A stretch of 64,000 nt of DNA from DATARR01 sp036376245 (GTDB lineage: Bacteria > Acidobacteriota > Thermoanaerobaculia > Multivoradales > UBA5704), in the NCBI GenBank assembly GCA_036376245.1, contig DASVAS010000072.1:1-64000 (forward strand). Direction: 5' to 3'. Positions 1 through 8,763 of this stretch are shown here, piece by piece. Numbering within the stretch: position 1 is the stretch's first letter; each line of letters starts with the position of its first letter. The position numbers and the translations under genes are program-made. Below the pieces are notes generated by a model. It had not been told where the DNA came from and did no database searches. It saw only the letters and a program-made list of their open reading frames with translations.

Positions 1-120
1 CGCCCTCCCTCACCGGGAGAGGAGGGAGCAAACCTTGCATATCAGTTCTTTGGTTTTCCTCCCCTCTCCCGGTGAGGGAGGGCGGGAGGGGTCGGGAGAG
101 GGGCCGGGGGTGAGGGTTCG
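1..120. repeat. GC-rich inverted-repeat element (family A, partial copy)
   Basis: Positions 1-22 and 63-84 are perfect inverted copies of a 22-bp sequence beginning CGCCCTCCCTCACC, separated by about 40 bp. A further CTCTCCC/GGGTGAGGG-rich stretch runs to about 120. The same vocabulary recurs at 19611-19650, 29601-29800, 42836-42885 and 51149-51320, so this is one member of a dispersed intergenic family. It may be cut by the window edge. The remaining sequence to the first gene (121-251) shows no other clear signal. Confidence 0.7.
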
Positions 121-251
121 GGCGGCTCCGGCATTTTTTCACTCTTGAATGTGTTGGACTGTGCGCCGGACCCCCGGCCCTGGTATCCTCTAGCCCTCCG
201 GACCCCCGGTGACTTTATGTGCAGGCCCTACTTCCTCATGGAGAGTGTGTG

Positions 252-1397
252 GTGACAGAAGCGACCCTGACCAAGCCTCGGATCAACTGGCTGAACCTGA
301 TTTTCCTCCTCGGAACCTTCACCATCGCCGCTGTCGGGACCCCCTGGTACCTCCTGAAGGTGGGGCTCGGCTGGCCGGAGGCGCTGACGTTCCTCCTCCT
401 CTTTCTCTGCGTAGGCCTTTCCGTCACCGCCGGATATCACCGCCTGTTTGCCCACAAGACCTACCAGGCCGCCTGGCCCGTGCGCCTCTTCTTACTCGTC
501 TTCGGCGCCGGCGCCCTGGAGAACTCCGTCCTCAACTGGGCCGCCGACCACCGCGTCCACCACGCCCACGTCGATGAGGAGCGGGACCCCTACAACATCA
601 CCAAGGGCTTCTGGTGGGCCCACATCGGCTGGATCTTCTTCCACGTCGAGGAGCCGATCCCCCGGACCGTGGTGCGCGATCTGGAAGAGGACCCCCTCGT
701 CGTCTGGCAGGACAAGTACTACGTCTGGATCGGTCTGGGCGTCGCTCTGGGAATCCCCCTGATCGTGGGCCTGCTCACCGGCAACGTCCTCGGCTGCCTG
801 CTGATCGGCGGTGTGACGCGCATCGTCTTCAGCCACCACACCACCTTCTTCATCAACAGCTTCTGCCACATGATCGGCCGCCGGCCCTACAGCACCGAGC
901 ACAGCGCCCGGGACAGCGGCATCATGGCCTTCTTCGCCTTCGGCGAGGGCTACCACAACTACCACCACAGCTTCCCCTTCGACTACCGCAACGGCGTCAA
1001 GGTCTGGCAGTTCGACCCGGCCAAGTGGATCATCTGGACCCTCTCGCGCCTGGGGCTCGCCCGGGATCTCCGCCGCGCCCCCGAGGCCGCGGTGCTGAAG
1101 GCCAAGATCGAGGTGCAGTTCGAGAAGGCGAAAGAGCGGCTGCAGCAGGTCGTCCACGACTTCCGCGAGCAGCACGAGGCGCACCTCCACGAGCGGTACG
1201 AGTCCCTGCAGAAGGCCCTCCATGACCTCATCGCCCTCCAGCGGCGGCAGAAGCCCAAGGCGGTCAAGCCCGAGGAGGAGCACCTGCCCTTCGAGACCCG
1301 TCTCGGCCTGACCTACCACGCCCTGGAGAAGGCTCTCGAGGAGTGGAAGCAGACCCTGCGGCAGATGAACCGCCTGCCCGTCGCGATGGCGGCCTGA
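252..1397 (+). CDS. Acyl-CoA/fatty acid desaturase (delta-9 type) with long C-terminal helix
   Basis: Membrane di-iron desaturase that would introduce a cis double bond into saturated acyl chains, tuning membrane fluidity. The three histidine boxes of the stearoyl-CoA desaturase family are present: HRLFAH near residue 63, HRVHH near 100 and HNYHH near 235, among four hydrophobic segments. I chose GTG 252 because GGAGAG lies about six bases upstream; GTG 219 and GTG 249 are in frame. Family members usually end soon after the third box, but this protein carries about 90 extra residues (roughly 290-381) rich in K/E/R/Q and predicted helical or coiled-coil. The M28 peptidase gene follows after 19 bases and may be cotranscribed. 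Desaturase identity is well supported; substrate form (CoA or lipid) is not. Confidence 0.92.
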   Translation: MTEATLTKPRINWLNLIFLLGTFTIAAVGTPWYLLKVGLGWPEALTFLLLFLCVGLSVTAGYHRLFAHKTYQAAWPVRLFLLVFGAGALENSVLNWAADHRVHHAHVDEERDPYNITKGFWWAHIGWIFFHVEEPIPRTVVRDLEEDPLVVWQDKYYVWIGLGVALGIPLIVGLLTGNVLGCLLIGGVTRIVFSHHTTFFINSFCHMIGRRPYSTEHSARDSGIMAFFAFGEGYHNYHHSFPFDYRNGVKVWQFDPAKWIIWTLSRLGLARDLRRAPEAAVLKAKIEVQFEKAKERLQQVVHDFREQHEAHLHERYESLQKALHDLIALQRRQKPKAVKPEEEHLPFETRLGLTYHALEKALEEWKQTLRQMNRLPVAMAA

Positions 1398-1416
1398 TCC
1401 CAAGGAGAGATCCCGA

Positions 1417-2862
1417 ATGCGCGTTCGTCCCTGCGCTGTACGGCGGCCCCTGGCCGCCTTTTCTTTTTCCGTCCTGCTCTTCGCCTGCGCCGGCGATGGC
1501 CAGACCCAGGCCGCGGCGGCGCCCGCGCTGCCGGAACCGCTGAAGGCCACCGCGAGATCGCTCCAGAAGGAAGCCATGGCGGGTACCCGGGCCTTCGACA
1601 TCCTGCGCTCGCTGACCGTCGAGACCGGACCGCGTCCGGCCGGCTCCAAGGCCTATCAGGCGGCCATGGAATGGGGCGTGCGGAACCTGAAGGAGATGGG
1701 GTTCAGCAACGTCCGCCTGGAGAAGACCACGTCGCCGCATTGGGAGCGCGGCCCCGAATCCGGCGAGATCGTCTCGCCCTGGCCGCAGCCGGTGGTCCTG
1801 GCGGCCCTGGGCGGCAGCGTGGGCACGCCGGAAGGGGGGATCGAGGCGCAGGTGATCGAGGTTCCCTCCCTGGACGCCGTGGACAAGCTCGACCCGGCAC
1901 AGGTCAAGGGCAAGATCGTCTTCTACAACGTCCGCATGCAGCGGGCCAAGGACGGCTCCGGCTACGGCCGGGCCGTGGGCGTGCGCGGCGCCGGGGCCAA
2001 CCGGGCGGCGAAGCTCGGCGCGGTCGCGGTGCTGATCCGCTCCATCGGCACGGACAACAACCGCACGCCCCACACGGGAGCCATGCGCTACGAGGAGGGC
2101 GGGACGCGCATCCCCGCGGCGGCCCTCTCGAACCCTGACGCCGACATCCTGGCGGCGCAGATCGCCTCCGGCAAGCCGGTCACCTTCCGGCTCAAGCTGG
2201 GAGCCCGCTTCCTTGGGGAAGTGGAGGAGGCGAACGTGGTGGGGGAGATCCCCGGCCGCGAGAAGCCGGAGGAGATCGTCCTCCTCGGCTGCCACCTCGA
2301 CTCCTGGGACCTGGGAACAGGGGCCATCGACGACGGCGCCGGCTGCGCGATCATGATCGAAGCCGCGCGCCGGATCGGCCAGCTTCCCGTGAAGCCGCGC
2401 CGAACGATCCGGGTGGTCCTCTACGCCAACGAGGAATTCGGCCTCAACGGCGCCCGCTCGTACGCCGAGGCGCACAAGAACGAGCGTCACATCCTGGCCG
2501 GAGAGTCCGACTTCGGCTCCGGCCGCGTCTGGCGTCTCTCCTCCCGCGTGGACCCCGCGACCCTGCCGATCGTGGCCGAGATGGTCGAGCTGCTGAAGCC
2601 GCTGGGAGTCGAGGCGGGGGACAACCAGTCCGGCGGCGGCGCCGATCTGAGCCCGCTGATCCCCGCCCAGGTTCCCGTGATCTCCCTGGGCCAGGACGGC
2701 ACCTACTACTTCGACTACCACCACACCGCGAACGACACCCTGGACAAGGCCGACCCCAAGGACCTCGACCAGAACGTCGCCGCCTGGGCCACCGTGGCTT
2801 ATGTGGCCGCCGAGATGGCGGGGGACTTCGGCAAGGCGCCCGCGCCGCCGGCGCGGCAGTAA
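1417..2862 (+). CDS. Secreted M28-family zinc aminopeptidase/carboxypeptidase
   Basis: Exported metallopeptidase of 481 residues. The N-terminus is arginine-rich, then hydrophobic, ending near LLFACAGDG, which may be a signal peptide or lipoprotein signal. A protease-associated (PA-like) insert covers about residues 130-270. The M28 core follows, with metal ligands in CHLDSWDLGTGAIDDGAG (around 290; H, D and DD) and NEEFGLNGA (around 337; catalytic and ligand glutamates). A late YHHTANDTLD segment near 434 supplies the last histidine. These are the expected five zinc ligands of M28 co-catalytic enzymes such as plasma glutamate carboxypeptidase-like proteins. AGGAGA about eight bases before the ATG is a good ribosome site. 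The substrate peptide is unknown. Confidence 0.93.
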   Translation: MRVRPCAVRRPLAAFSFSVLLFACAGDGQTQAAAAPALPEPLKATARSLQKEAMAGTRAFDILRSLTVETGPRPAGSKAYQAAMEWGVRNLKEMGFSNVRLEKTTSPHWERGPESGEIVSPWPQPVVLAALGGSVGTPEGGIEAQVIEVPSLDAVDKLDPAQVKGKIVFYNVRMQRAKDGSGYGRAVGVRGAGANRAAKLGAVAVLIRSIGTDNNRTPHTGAMRYEEGGTRIPAAALSNPDADILAAQIASGKPVTFRLKLGARFLGEVEEANVVGEIPGREKPEEIVLLGCHLDSWDLGTGAIDDGAGCAIMIEAARRIGQLPVKPRRTIRVVLYANEEFGLNGARSYAEAHKNERHILAGESDFGSGRVWRLSSRVDPATLPIVAEMVELLKPLGVEAGDNQSGGGADLSPLIPAQVPVISLGQDGTYYFDYHHTANDTLDKADPKDLDQNVAAWATVAYVAAEMAGDFGKAPAPPARQ

Positions 2863-2960
2863 AGACAAGGAGGCTGGCGCTGAGCCGCCGGGCGGATTAA
2901 AACGGCGTCCGCAGGGACAGCAACATAGGATATGTGCTGCCCCTGCGGAGCAACCCTCGC

Positions 2961-3197
2961 TCAGTTCGTGTTAGAAAGCTTCCGAAACGGCCCGCTCCCC
3001 CGGTAGACGATGCGATGCCCTTCGATCTCGTCAGGCAACCGTCTGCGGATCTCGGCGTCGTCTGTGGCGAGATGGACGACGAGAACCGGCTCCCCAGTTT
3101 CGTCTTTCTCGATTCCAACCCCGCTGACTCCCTCCTGTTGTAGCAGGTGCGCCGAATGCCGCTTCTTGATGGCTCGCAGATCGTCTTCCTTGGCCAC
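2961..3197 (-). CDS. Small stand-alone protein resembling the N-terminal domain of the adjacent Nal1-like protease
   Basis: Hypothetical 78-residue protein. I chose GTG 3197 because AAGGAG sits seven bases upstream; TTG 3215 is in frame but lacks a site. Its core, GVSGVGI then PVLVVHLATD then RRRLPDEIEGHRIVY, matches in order and spacing the segment at residues 58-118 of the protease encoded just upstream (VQGVGIG, GVLAVKFLV, DEMLPERINGLPTDVV). It therefore looks like a free copy of that protease's N-terminal module, with no catalytic residues. It starts 24 bases after the protease stop on the same strand, so the two are probably cotranscribed and coupled in function. A role as inhibitor, chaperone or substrate adaptor is inference only. 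Confidence 0.75.
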   Translation of the reverse strand: MAKEDDLRAIKKRHSAHLLQQEGVSGVGIEKDETGEPVLVVHLATDDAEIRRRLPDEIEGHRIVYRGSGPFRKLSNTN

Positions 3198-3221
3198 GCT
3201 TCTTCTCCTTATCAAAGCGCC

Positions 3222-4265
3222 TCAGGCCAACGTAACATTGAGCGCCGTAAGAACGTCGTCGATGTGATTGGCGATGGTGTGGCTGGGTGAACCGGCGAAC
3301 AGCAGCCCGACGACACGATTCGAATCTCTTGAGAGGATGGCCGAGCCGGAGTCACCGGAATCGCTGAAAGGCACACCGTTGACTCCTTCGATGAGGATCT
3401 GATCTTCAAAGGAAAAGATCCCCGTCTCGTATTCTACCTTGACGTCGGTTTCGACGCTGGTCACCCGGCCGACGGTGTAGCTGGTCGTGCGGCCGAACTT
3501 ATGCACGATCATATCGTCCTTCGCCTTCGCTTTCCCGTTCGGCGGGCCGATGAAGAGGATACTGCGGGAAGCCAGCCTCTTGGAAACTTCGGCGATCGCG
3601 CCATCGACCTTGTTGGGAGCTCCCGCGTCGAGAGGTATAAAGTCCGAGAGAGTGGCGATCTTGTCAATCGCCACTTGGCCGCCATCGAGCAACCCCGGCT
3701 GGAAGATGGGGGAGCCCACGGGCAGACGATTCTCATCCGCCATGACGTGGTTGTTGCTGAGGAGGAACCGCTTCTCACCTCGTTTGACCAGCAGGCCGAA
3801 CGTACCGGCCATGATGAAGGCGTCGTTCGGCTCCCGGAAGCCTATGGAACAGCCGGGCTGGGCGGGGCGCATCCTGACCTGAGGATCAGGGATCACTGGC
3901 AACGGAACCGCCTCCAAACGGCGGAACGTGCCGACCTGCACTACGTCGGTCGGCAGTCCGTTGATCCTCTCGGGAAGCATCTCGTCCAGAGGGATGCGGT
4001 CCCGGTCGTACTTTCTGCGCACCAGGAACTTCACCGCCAGCACACCGGTGTGCCGGCCGTTCTTGATCTTCTCTCCGATCCCCACTCCCTGCACGTTGTG
4101 CTCCGGAGCGGAATCCGGGGTGGCCCGCATCGCTCTGAAGGTCGTCGGCGGACCAGGTCTGAGATAGGTGGCCGTCGCCGTCGCTTTAGCGGCTCGGTAG
4201 GAACTTAGCCGAGCCGCCGTTGCCATGTGAAGGACAGTTGCACCGTCGCTTTTCTTGGTTGCCAT
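3222..4265 (-). CDS. Nal1-like trypsin-fold serine protease
   Basis: A 347-residue serine protease of the divergent trypsin-like group that includes plant NAL1. An alanine/threonine-rich N-terminus (1-50) leads to a small alpha/beta domain (about 55-120). The protease domain begins near GCSIG (138) and shows a full triad: His173 in LSNNHVMAD, Asp221 in NKVDGAIAEV and Ser306 in DSGDSGSAIL. There is no signal peptide and only one cysteine, so it probably acts in the cytoplasm. GGGAG before ATG 4265 is a good ribosome site. It is divergent from the TPR-CHAT gene and is followed by a small protein repeating its N-terminal domain. Assignment to the fold is firm; substrate unknown. Confidence 0.88.
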   Translation of the reverse strand: MATKKSDGATVLHMATAARLSSYRAAKATATATYLRPGPPTTFRAMRATPDSAPEHNVQGVGIGEKIKNGRHTGVLAVKFLVRRKYDRDRIPLDEMLPERINGLPTDVVQVGTFRRLEAVPLPVIPDPQVRMRPAQPGCSIGFREPNDAFIMAGTFGLLVKRGEKRFLLSNNHVMADENRLPVGSPIFQPGLLDGGQVAIDKIATLSDFIPLDAGAPNKVDGAIAEVSKRLASRSILFIGPPNGKAKAKDDMIVHKFGRTTSYTVGRVTSVETDVKVEYETGIFSFEDQILIEGVNGVPFSDSGDSGSAILSRDSNRVVGLLFAGSPSHTIANHIDDVLTALNVTLA

Positions 4266-4358
4266 GTAGACTCTCCCTTGCCGGAATCAGGCCGGCGGAA
4301 TAAGGCACCTTCTTATCTAGACGGCTCAACGGGAAAAATTCAGGGGCGCGACCGTTAC
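4266..4358. promoter_or_regulatory. Shared divergent control region of the protease cassette
   Basis: Only 93 bases separate the starts of the Nal1-like protease (minus) and the TPR-CHAT gene (plus), so both promoters must lie here or overlap coding sequence. A CCGG-rich inverted repeat (GCCGG/CCGGC) and an AT-rich TTATCTAGA patch are visible. I could not assign convincing -35/-10 pairs. Divergent arrangement suggests coordinated expression. Confidence 0.4.
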
Positions 4359-7300
4359 ATGCTGCCGAACCACTGGATGTGCTGGCTCTCCGTCTGTCTC
4401 CTGTTCACCCTGGGTTGCGACGGCGAAAAGTCTGTCGATCCAGCGCTTGCCGGCTTGGGAAGTCATCATCGTCCCTGCCAGGCGCGCTTGACCACCGAGT
4501 TGGGATACTCCCCCTGCGCCGCCGAGCCACCGGCGGAGAGCGCAACCAGTTGCGACGGGGAGCTTCCTGGCGTGGAGCCGCTTCGGAAATGGCGGTGCTC
4601 ATGCCTGCCGCGTTCCGGATCGAAGGCTTTCCAAACGCTCGTTCAAGGCGGAGCCAAAGCCTCCGCGAACGCCGCACCGGAGGCGGCGGCGCCGCCGGAC
4701 CTGCTGCGCGCCGCGACTCTGCGGATCTTCAGCCAGCCGGACGAACCAAACGCCGAGCAGGCCGCCGCCTGGCTCCGCCGTGGTCTCGCCGTCGCCTCCG
4801 ACAGGGAGCCGTTCCTCAGCGATCTCGGAGCTGTTCACCTGGTCCTGGCGGAGCAGGGGGGCAGGAGCGAGGATCTGCTCCGTTCGATCGAGTATTCCGA
4901 GCAGGCGCTCGAAGAACGGCCCGCCGCCGCGGCTCCTCGCTACAACCTGGCCCTGGCCTTGTCGCAACTGGGACTCACCGGCCGCGCCTGTGCAGAGTGG
5001 CGGCGCTTCCTGGTTGGTGAGCCCACAGGTCCATGGGAAAGCGAAGCGAGGAGCTGGCTCCGTTCTCTGCCGTCGACGGGTGGAGACTCGCTATACAAGG
5101 AGATCACCGGGCAACTCGCGGCGGCGGCGGATGAGAACCTTCCTGAGGACCTGCTCGAGGCGGGAAGTAGAAACCGCCAACTCACCCGCGAGTGGATCGA
5201 ACGTGATCTTCTCCTGCGCTGGGCCGAGGCGCAACTGGCAGGTGAGGAGCAGACGGCGAAACGAATCCTCGATGCAGCCAGTCTGTTGGCCTCCAATCTT
5301 GCCGCCGCCACCGGTGACCATCTGCTCGCTGAATCCGTGGCGGCGATCTCCGGCGCTACACCTCCGCAACAGAGGCGGTTGGCGCTCGGCCATCGCGCTT
5401 TCGCCGCGGCGATTCCCCGGCTCTATTTAGAGACGGAGGTGGCTTATGAAGATCTCGGCGAGGCGGAACGGCAACTCGCACCAGACCCCCAGGGGAGGGG
5501 AGGCAGTCCTTTCGTCTTGTGGGCCAGCTTCAATCGGGCTCTGGCGCTCAACATCAACCAGCAATTTTTCGAGGCCGAGGCGAGGCTGGCGGCGCTGGCG
5601 AGGCACGTCGACGGCGCCCGCTATCCAGCCCTGGCGGGCCGCATTCATTGGATCCGGGGCCTCGCCACATCCAATCTGGGCAGAGTCGAGGATTCGAAGG
5701 ATCATTACCGGGCGGCCGCCCGGATCTTCTGTCGCCTGGGTGAGACCCAGAACTTCGCGGCAACACAGGGATTGCTCGCCGCGGGAGAGCACAAGCTCGG
5801 CCATTACGAGGCCGCCTGGACGCTGACGCGCAACGCGCTTGCGCATCGGGAAAGCATCTACAATCTCGGACGCCTGCAGGCGATCTTGCAGGACGCGGCT
5901 TACAACGCCGACCGTCAAGGCCTGCGACGCGCGGGACTTCACTTCGCGGACGAGTTCGTCTCGATCACCGAGCGCGAAGGGAGTCCCATGAACCGGTACA
6001 ACGCTCTGCTGCGCCGCTCCGCGCTGCGCGAGGCCTTGGGGCAACTATCCGGCGCCCGTGCTGACTTCGCCGCCGCCAGCCGTATCCCGCGATCACTCTC
6101 TTCCGAGGCACAGCGCAAGCGCGCCGAAGCGGACGGCGCCTTTGAGGAAGCGCGCCGCCAATCCCCGGCGATGACGGATGAAGTCATGAGGGGTCTGACC
6201 GAGGCGATCAAATACTACTACAAGACAGGCAACCAGCAGAGGCTTCCGGTGGCGTATCGGCTGAGAGCCCAAGGCAACCTGGCGCTGGGGCGCGTGGACC
6301 TGGCGGAGAGCGATCTGAAGGCCGAGGCTCGCCTGCTGGAGAACACGCTCTTCGCCGACAGCCCTGGCTCCCTGCGCCAGGACCGGATCCGGGTGCTCCA
6401 GGCCTTCTTCGATCAAATGATCGAGCTCCAGACGGCGCATCGCCGCGACGCCAACGCGGCCTTCCGCTTCGCGGAGCGGCAGAGACACTGGGCGCTCTGG
6501 GAATGGGCACGGACGGCGGCTCACGGCAGTGGTGGATCGCCTCTCCTGGGAGATCCGCTGGCCACCGCGAGTTGGGCGGACCTCCAGGCCGCGCGCGACC
6601 GTGATACGGCAATCCTGGCCTATCACGTGCTCCCGCATCAGGTTTTGCTCTGGATCAGCGGGCCTGGGGGATCGAGGATGGCGTCCATGCCGATCGATCG
6701 CGAGACGCTGCGTTCCAGGCTGACGACGCTGCTCACCGCCGCCAGAGGTCGAAACGTCGCGGCGCTGCGCCCTTCCGCCGAGGCGCTGCACGGGACCCTG
6801 ATCGCGCCTGTCGCCGCCTCGATCCGCGGAATCTCCAGGGTGGTGATCGTGCCGGATCGAATGCTCCAGGAGCTTCCTTTCGGTCTGCTGCGCGACCCGA
6901 GCACCGGGCGGTACTTGTACGAGAGCCACGCCCTTGTCTTCTCACCCAGCGCCACGGCCTACGTGCGGCTTCACGATTTTGGCCGCGGTGCAAGGAAAAG
7001 CACCGGCCATCTCCTCGCTGTCGCCGCCACTCGGGGTGCGAGGCCGGCTTTGCTTCCCCTCCCCTCCGCCGCCGGTGAGGCCGTCGCGGTGGCCGCGCAA
7101 TGGCCTGGCGGCGAAGCTCTCTCCTTCGTTGAGGAAGCGCCGCTGCGCCAGCGCATGGCGCTCGCCGGTGCGTTCCATTTTGCCGGCCACGCCATCGCGG
7201 GCCCTGACACCCTGCGCCTGCTCTTTCACGACGACGAGGCCCGGCGGCTGCAACTCACGGCCACCGACATTCTGGGCGAGGGCTTCCCGCATCTCCGGCT

Positions 7301-7646
7301 GGTGTCGCTCTCGGGCTGCCGCACGGCCGACGTGGGCGCGGCCGGCCGGATCGGCAGTCCCTCGGCCGGTTTCGTGCGCTCCTTCCTGGCCGCCGGAGTG
7401 CAGACCGTCGTCGCCTCCTTCCTGGACCTCGACGATCGCCGGGCCAGAGACGTCTTTCCGGCCTTCTATCGCCGGCTGGCCCAGGGCGAGGATGCCGCGG
7501 TGGCGATGCAACGGACCTGCGTCGAGCAACCGATCAAGAATCGCGACGAGCACGCTTTGCTCTGCGGCAGCCTGGCCGTCTATGGGATCTCTTCCCAGGT
7601 CGCCGGAGAAATATCGGCGAAGGTCCGTCTACCGAAGCACAACTGA
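4359..7646 (+). CDS. TPR-CHAT caspase-like protease, probable lipoprotein or membrane-anchored
   Basis: A 1,095-residue protein with TPR-like helical repeats (about 90-720) and a C-terminal CHAT domain. The CHAT catalytic dyad is His in FHFAGHA (near 943) and Cys in SLSGCRTAD (near 987). I chose ATG 4359 because it is followed by a hydrophobic run ending in LLFTLGC, a possible (not perfect) lipobox; the frame is open further upstream but would overlap the divergent protease. Five further cysteines lie in residues 40-90. CHAT proteases with TPRs are known as executioners that cleave partner proteins, for example gasdermins or the Csx30 partner of type III-E CRISPR. Here it starts a three-gene run with an unknown protein and a chymotrypsin-like protease. 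Export of a CHAT protein would be unusual; the start needs confirmation. Confidence 0.85.
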   Translation: MLPNHWMCWLSVCLLFTLGCDGEKSVDPALAGLGSHHRPCQARLTTELGYSPCAAEPPAESATSCDGELPGVEPLRKWRCSCLPRSGSKAFQTLVQGGAKASANAAPEAAAPPDLLRAATLRIFSQPDEPNAEQAAAWLRRGLAVASDREPFLSDLGAVHLVLAEQGGRSEDLLRSIEYSEQALEERPAAAAPRYNLALALSQLGLTGRACAEWRRFLVGEPTGPWESEARSWLRSLPSTGGDSLYKEITGQLAAAADENLPEDLLEAGSRNRQLTREWIERDLLLRWAEAQLAGEEQTAKRILDAASLLASNLAAATGDHLLAESVAAISGATPPQQRRLALGHRAFAAAIPRLYLETEVAYEDLGEAERQLAPDPQGRGGSPFVLWASFNRALALNINQQFFEAEARLAALARHVDGARYPALAGRIHWIRGLATSNLGRVEDSKDHYRAAARIFCRLGETQNFAATQGLLAAGEHKLGHYEAAWTLTRNALAHRESIYNLGRLQAILQDAAYNADRQGLRRAGLHFADEFVSITEREGSPMNRYNALLRRSALREALGQLSGARADFAAASRIPRSLSSEAQRKRAEADGAFEEARRQSPAMTDEVMRGLTEAIKYYYKTGNQQRLPVAYRLRAQGNLALGRVDLAESDLKAEARLLENTLFADSPGSLRQDRIRVLQAFFDQMIELQTAHRRDANAAFRFAERQRHWALWEWARTAAHGSGGSPLLGDPLATASWADLQAARDRDTAILAYHVLPHQVLLWISGPGGSRMASMPIDRETLRSRLTTLLTAARGRNVAALRPSAEALHGTLIAPVAASIRGISRVVIVPDRMLQELPFGLLRDPSTGRYLYESHALVFSPSATAYVRLHDFGRGARKSTGHLLAVAATRGARPALLPLPSAAGEAVAVAAQWPGGEALSFVEEAPLRQRMALAGAFHFAGHAIAGPDTLRLLFHDDEARRLQLTATDILGEGFPHLRLVSLSGCRTADVGAAGRIGSPSAGFVRSFLAAGVQTVVASFLDLDDRRARDVFPAFYRRLAQGEDAAVAMQRTCVEQPIKNRDEHALLCGSLAVYGISSQVAGEISAKVRLPKHN

Positions 7647-7704
7647 TCCGCGGCTCCGTATTGAGTCCCAGCGGCCCGGATCCATCGCCTGGGAGGGGCA
7701 TGGC

Positions 7705-8754
7705 ATGTCGTATGGCAATCAGGATCATTACACGGTAAAGATTGTGTTTCGGGGCTTGTTTCTCGCGGTGATTCACGAACCGGACGGCAATCAGGATGGC
7801 TTCATCGAGGTGCTTCTTCCCGAAGCATCCTCGCCGGCTCACTTGATCGCGCAATCCAAGGAACCGCTGCGATCACTGTTGAGCAACCTCCAGCCGCTCC
7901 GCGAGCACCATGGAGTTGTCGAGTTCCCGGTGGCGGATTGGGAGAATCGCTCAGAGTTCACGCCGGGATTGATTCAAGTCGCCAAGCCGACGAAGGAGCC
8001 CGTCGGGATGTTCTTCTTGAAAGGGCATCGGATCCGGTTCCGGGGTCTCTGGGCAAGGGAAGGAGTCCCGCCGGCCAATCTCGTCGAGGAGAAGTACCTC
8101 TATTCCGAGCTGAACTCTCAGCTTCTCCTTCTGCGCCGGCACACGGATCATGGCTTTGATCAGCTTCCCGGTATCGGCACCGATCCCACGGCAGACCTGG
8201 AGACGCGGGAAAACGCATCCGCAGCGATCACGACCTTCCGGTTTGGAGAAATCTACACCGAGCGGAGGAGTCAACTGCGAGAGAACGGCCGGGAAGTGGA
8301 ACGAAAGTGGGAGCAGATCACCGCCGCCGCAGTAAAGATGGAAGCCGCGCACGATCCCGAAAGGGCTCGTCCGATCAATCTCGATCTCGTCGTCCGCTTC
8401 GACCTGCCGATGACGAACCCGCTCCTGGTCGTGTGTGAACCGTTTGAAGAAAGTCAGGAGGAGCACCAGTTCATCCTGCGGCCGAGCCAAGCGGAACGAG
8501 GCGTGACCGTTTGGATCAAAAACCGCGAGCTCGAAGCGACGCTCAACGATTCCGATCTGTTGTCCGACCCCTTCGGCATCCCCTGTCCCGATTTCGACGG
8601 AGTGGATCGGGATCATGCCTTCTACATGAGATTGGCGGCGGATCCGACCGCTGTTCTGCTCCCCCGCGATGTCAACGATGATGCCGCGGACTGCGGGAGC
8701 GGCTGCGGCGGTTGCGGCCACTCGTCAGGCGGATCAGGCGGGTCAGGCGGCTAG
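7705..8754 (+). CDS. Unknown protein with Cys/Gly/Ser-rich C-terminal tail, cassette partner
   Basis: A 349-residue protein I do not recognise. ATG 7705 follows GGGAGGGG at a normal spacing; the frame is open upstream only through overlap with the CHAT gene. The N-terminus (YTVKIVFRGLFLAVI) looks like a beta strand rather than a signal peptide. The middle is acidic and mixed alpha/beta with an amphipathic charged helix around 190-225. The last 25 residues are DCGSGCGGCGHSSGG followed by GSGG repeats: three closely spaced cysteines and a histidine, then a flexible tail. This could bind metal, be modified, or be a protease-released tail. It lies 58 bases after the CHAT gene and nine before the second protease, so it is a good candidate target or effector. 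That role is inference. Confidence 0.8.
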   Translation: MSYGNQDHYTVKIVFRGLFLAVIHEPDGNQDGFIEVLLPEASSPAHLIAQSKEPLRSLLSNLQPLREHHGVVEFPVADWENRSEFTPGLIQVAKPTKEPVGMFFLKGHRIRFRGLWAREGVPPANLVEEKYLYSELNSQLLLLRRHTDHGFDQLPGIGTDPTADLETRENASAAITTFRFGEIYTERRSQLRENGREVERKWEQITAAAVKMEAAHDPERARPINLDLVVRFDLPMTNPLLVVCEPFEESQEEHQFILRPSQAERGVTVWIKNRELEATLNDSDLLSDPFGIPCPDFDGVDRDHAFYMRLAADPTAVLLPRDVNDDAADCGSGCGGCGHSSGGSGGSGG

Positions 8755-8763
8755 GGAAGGAGG

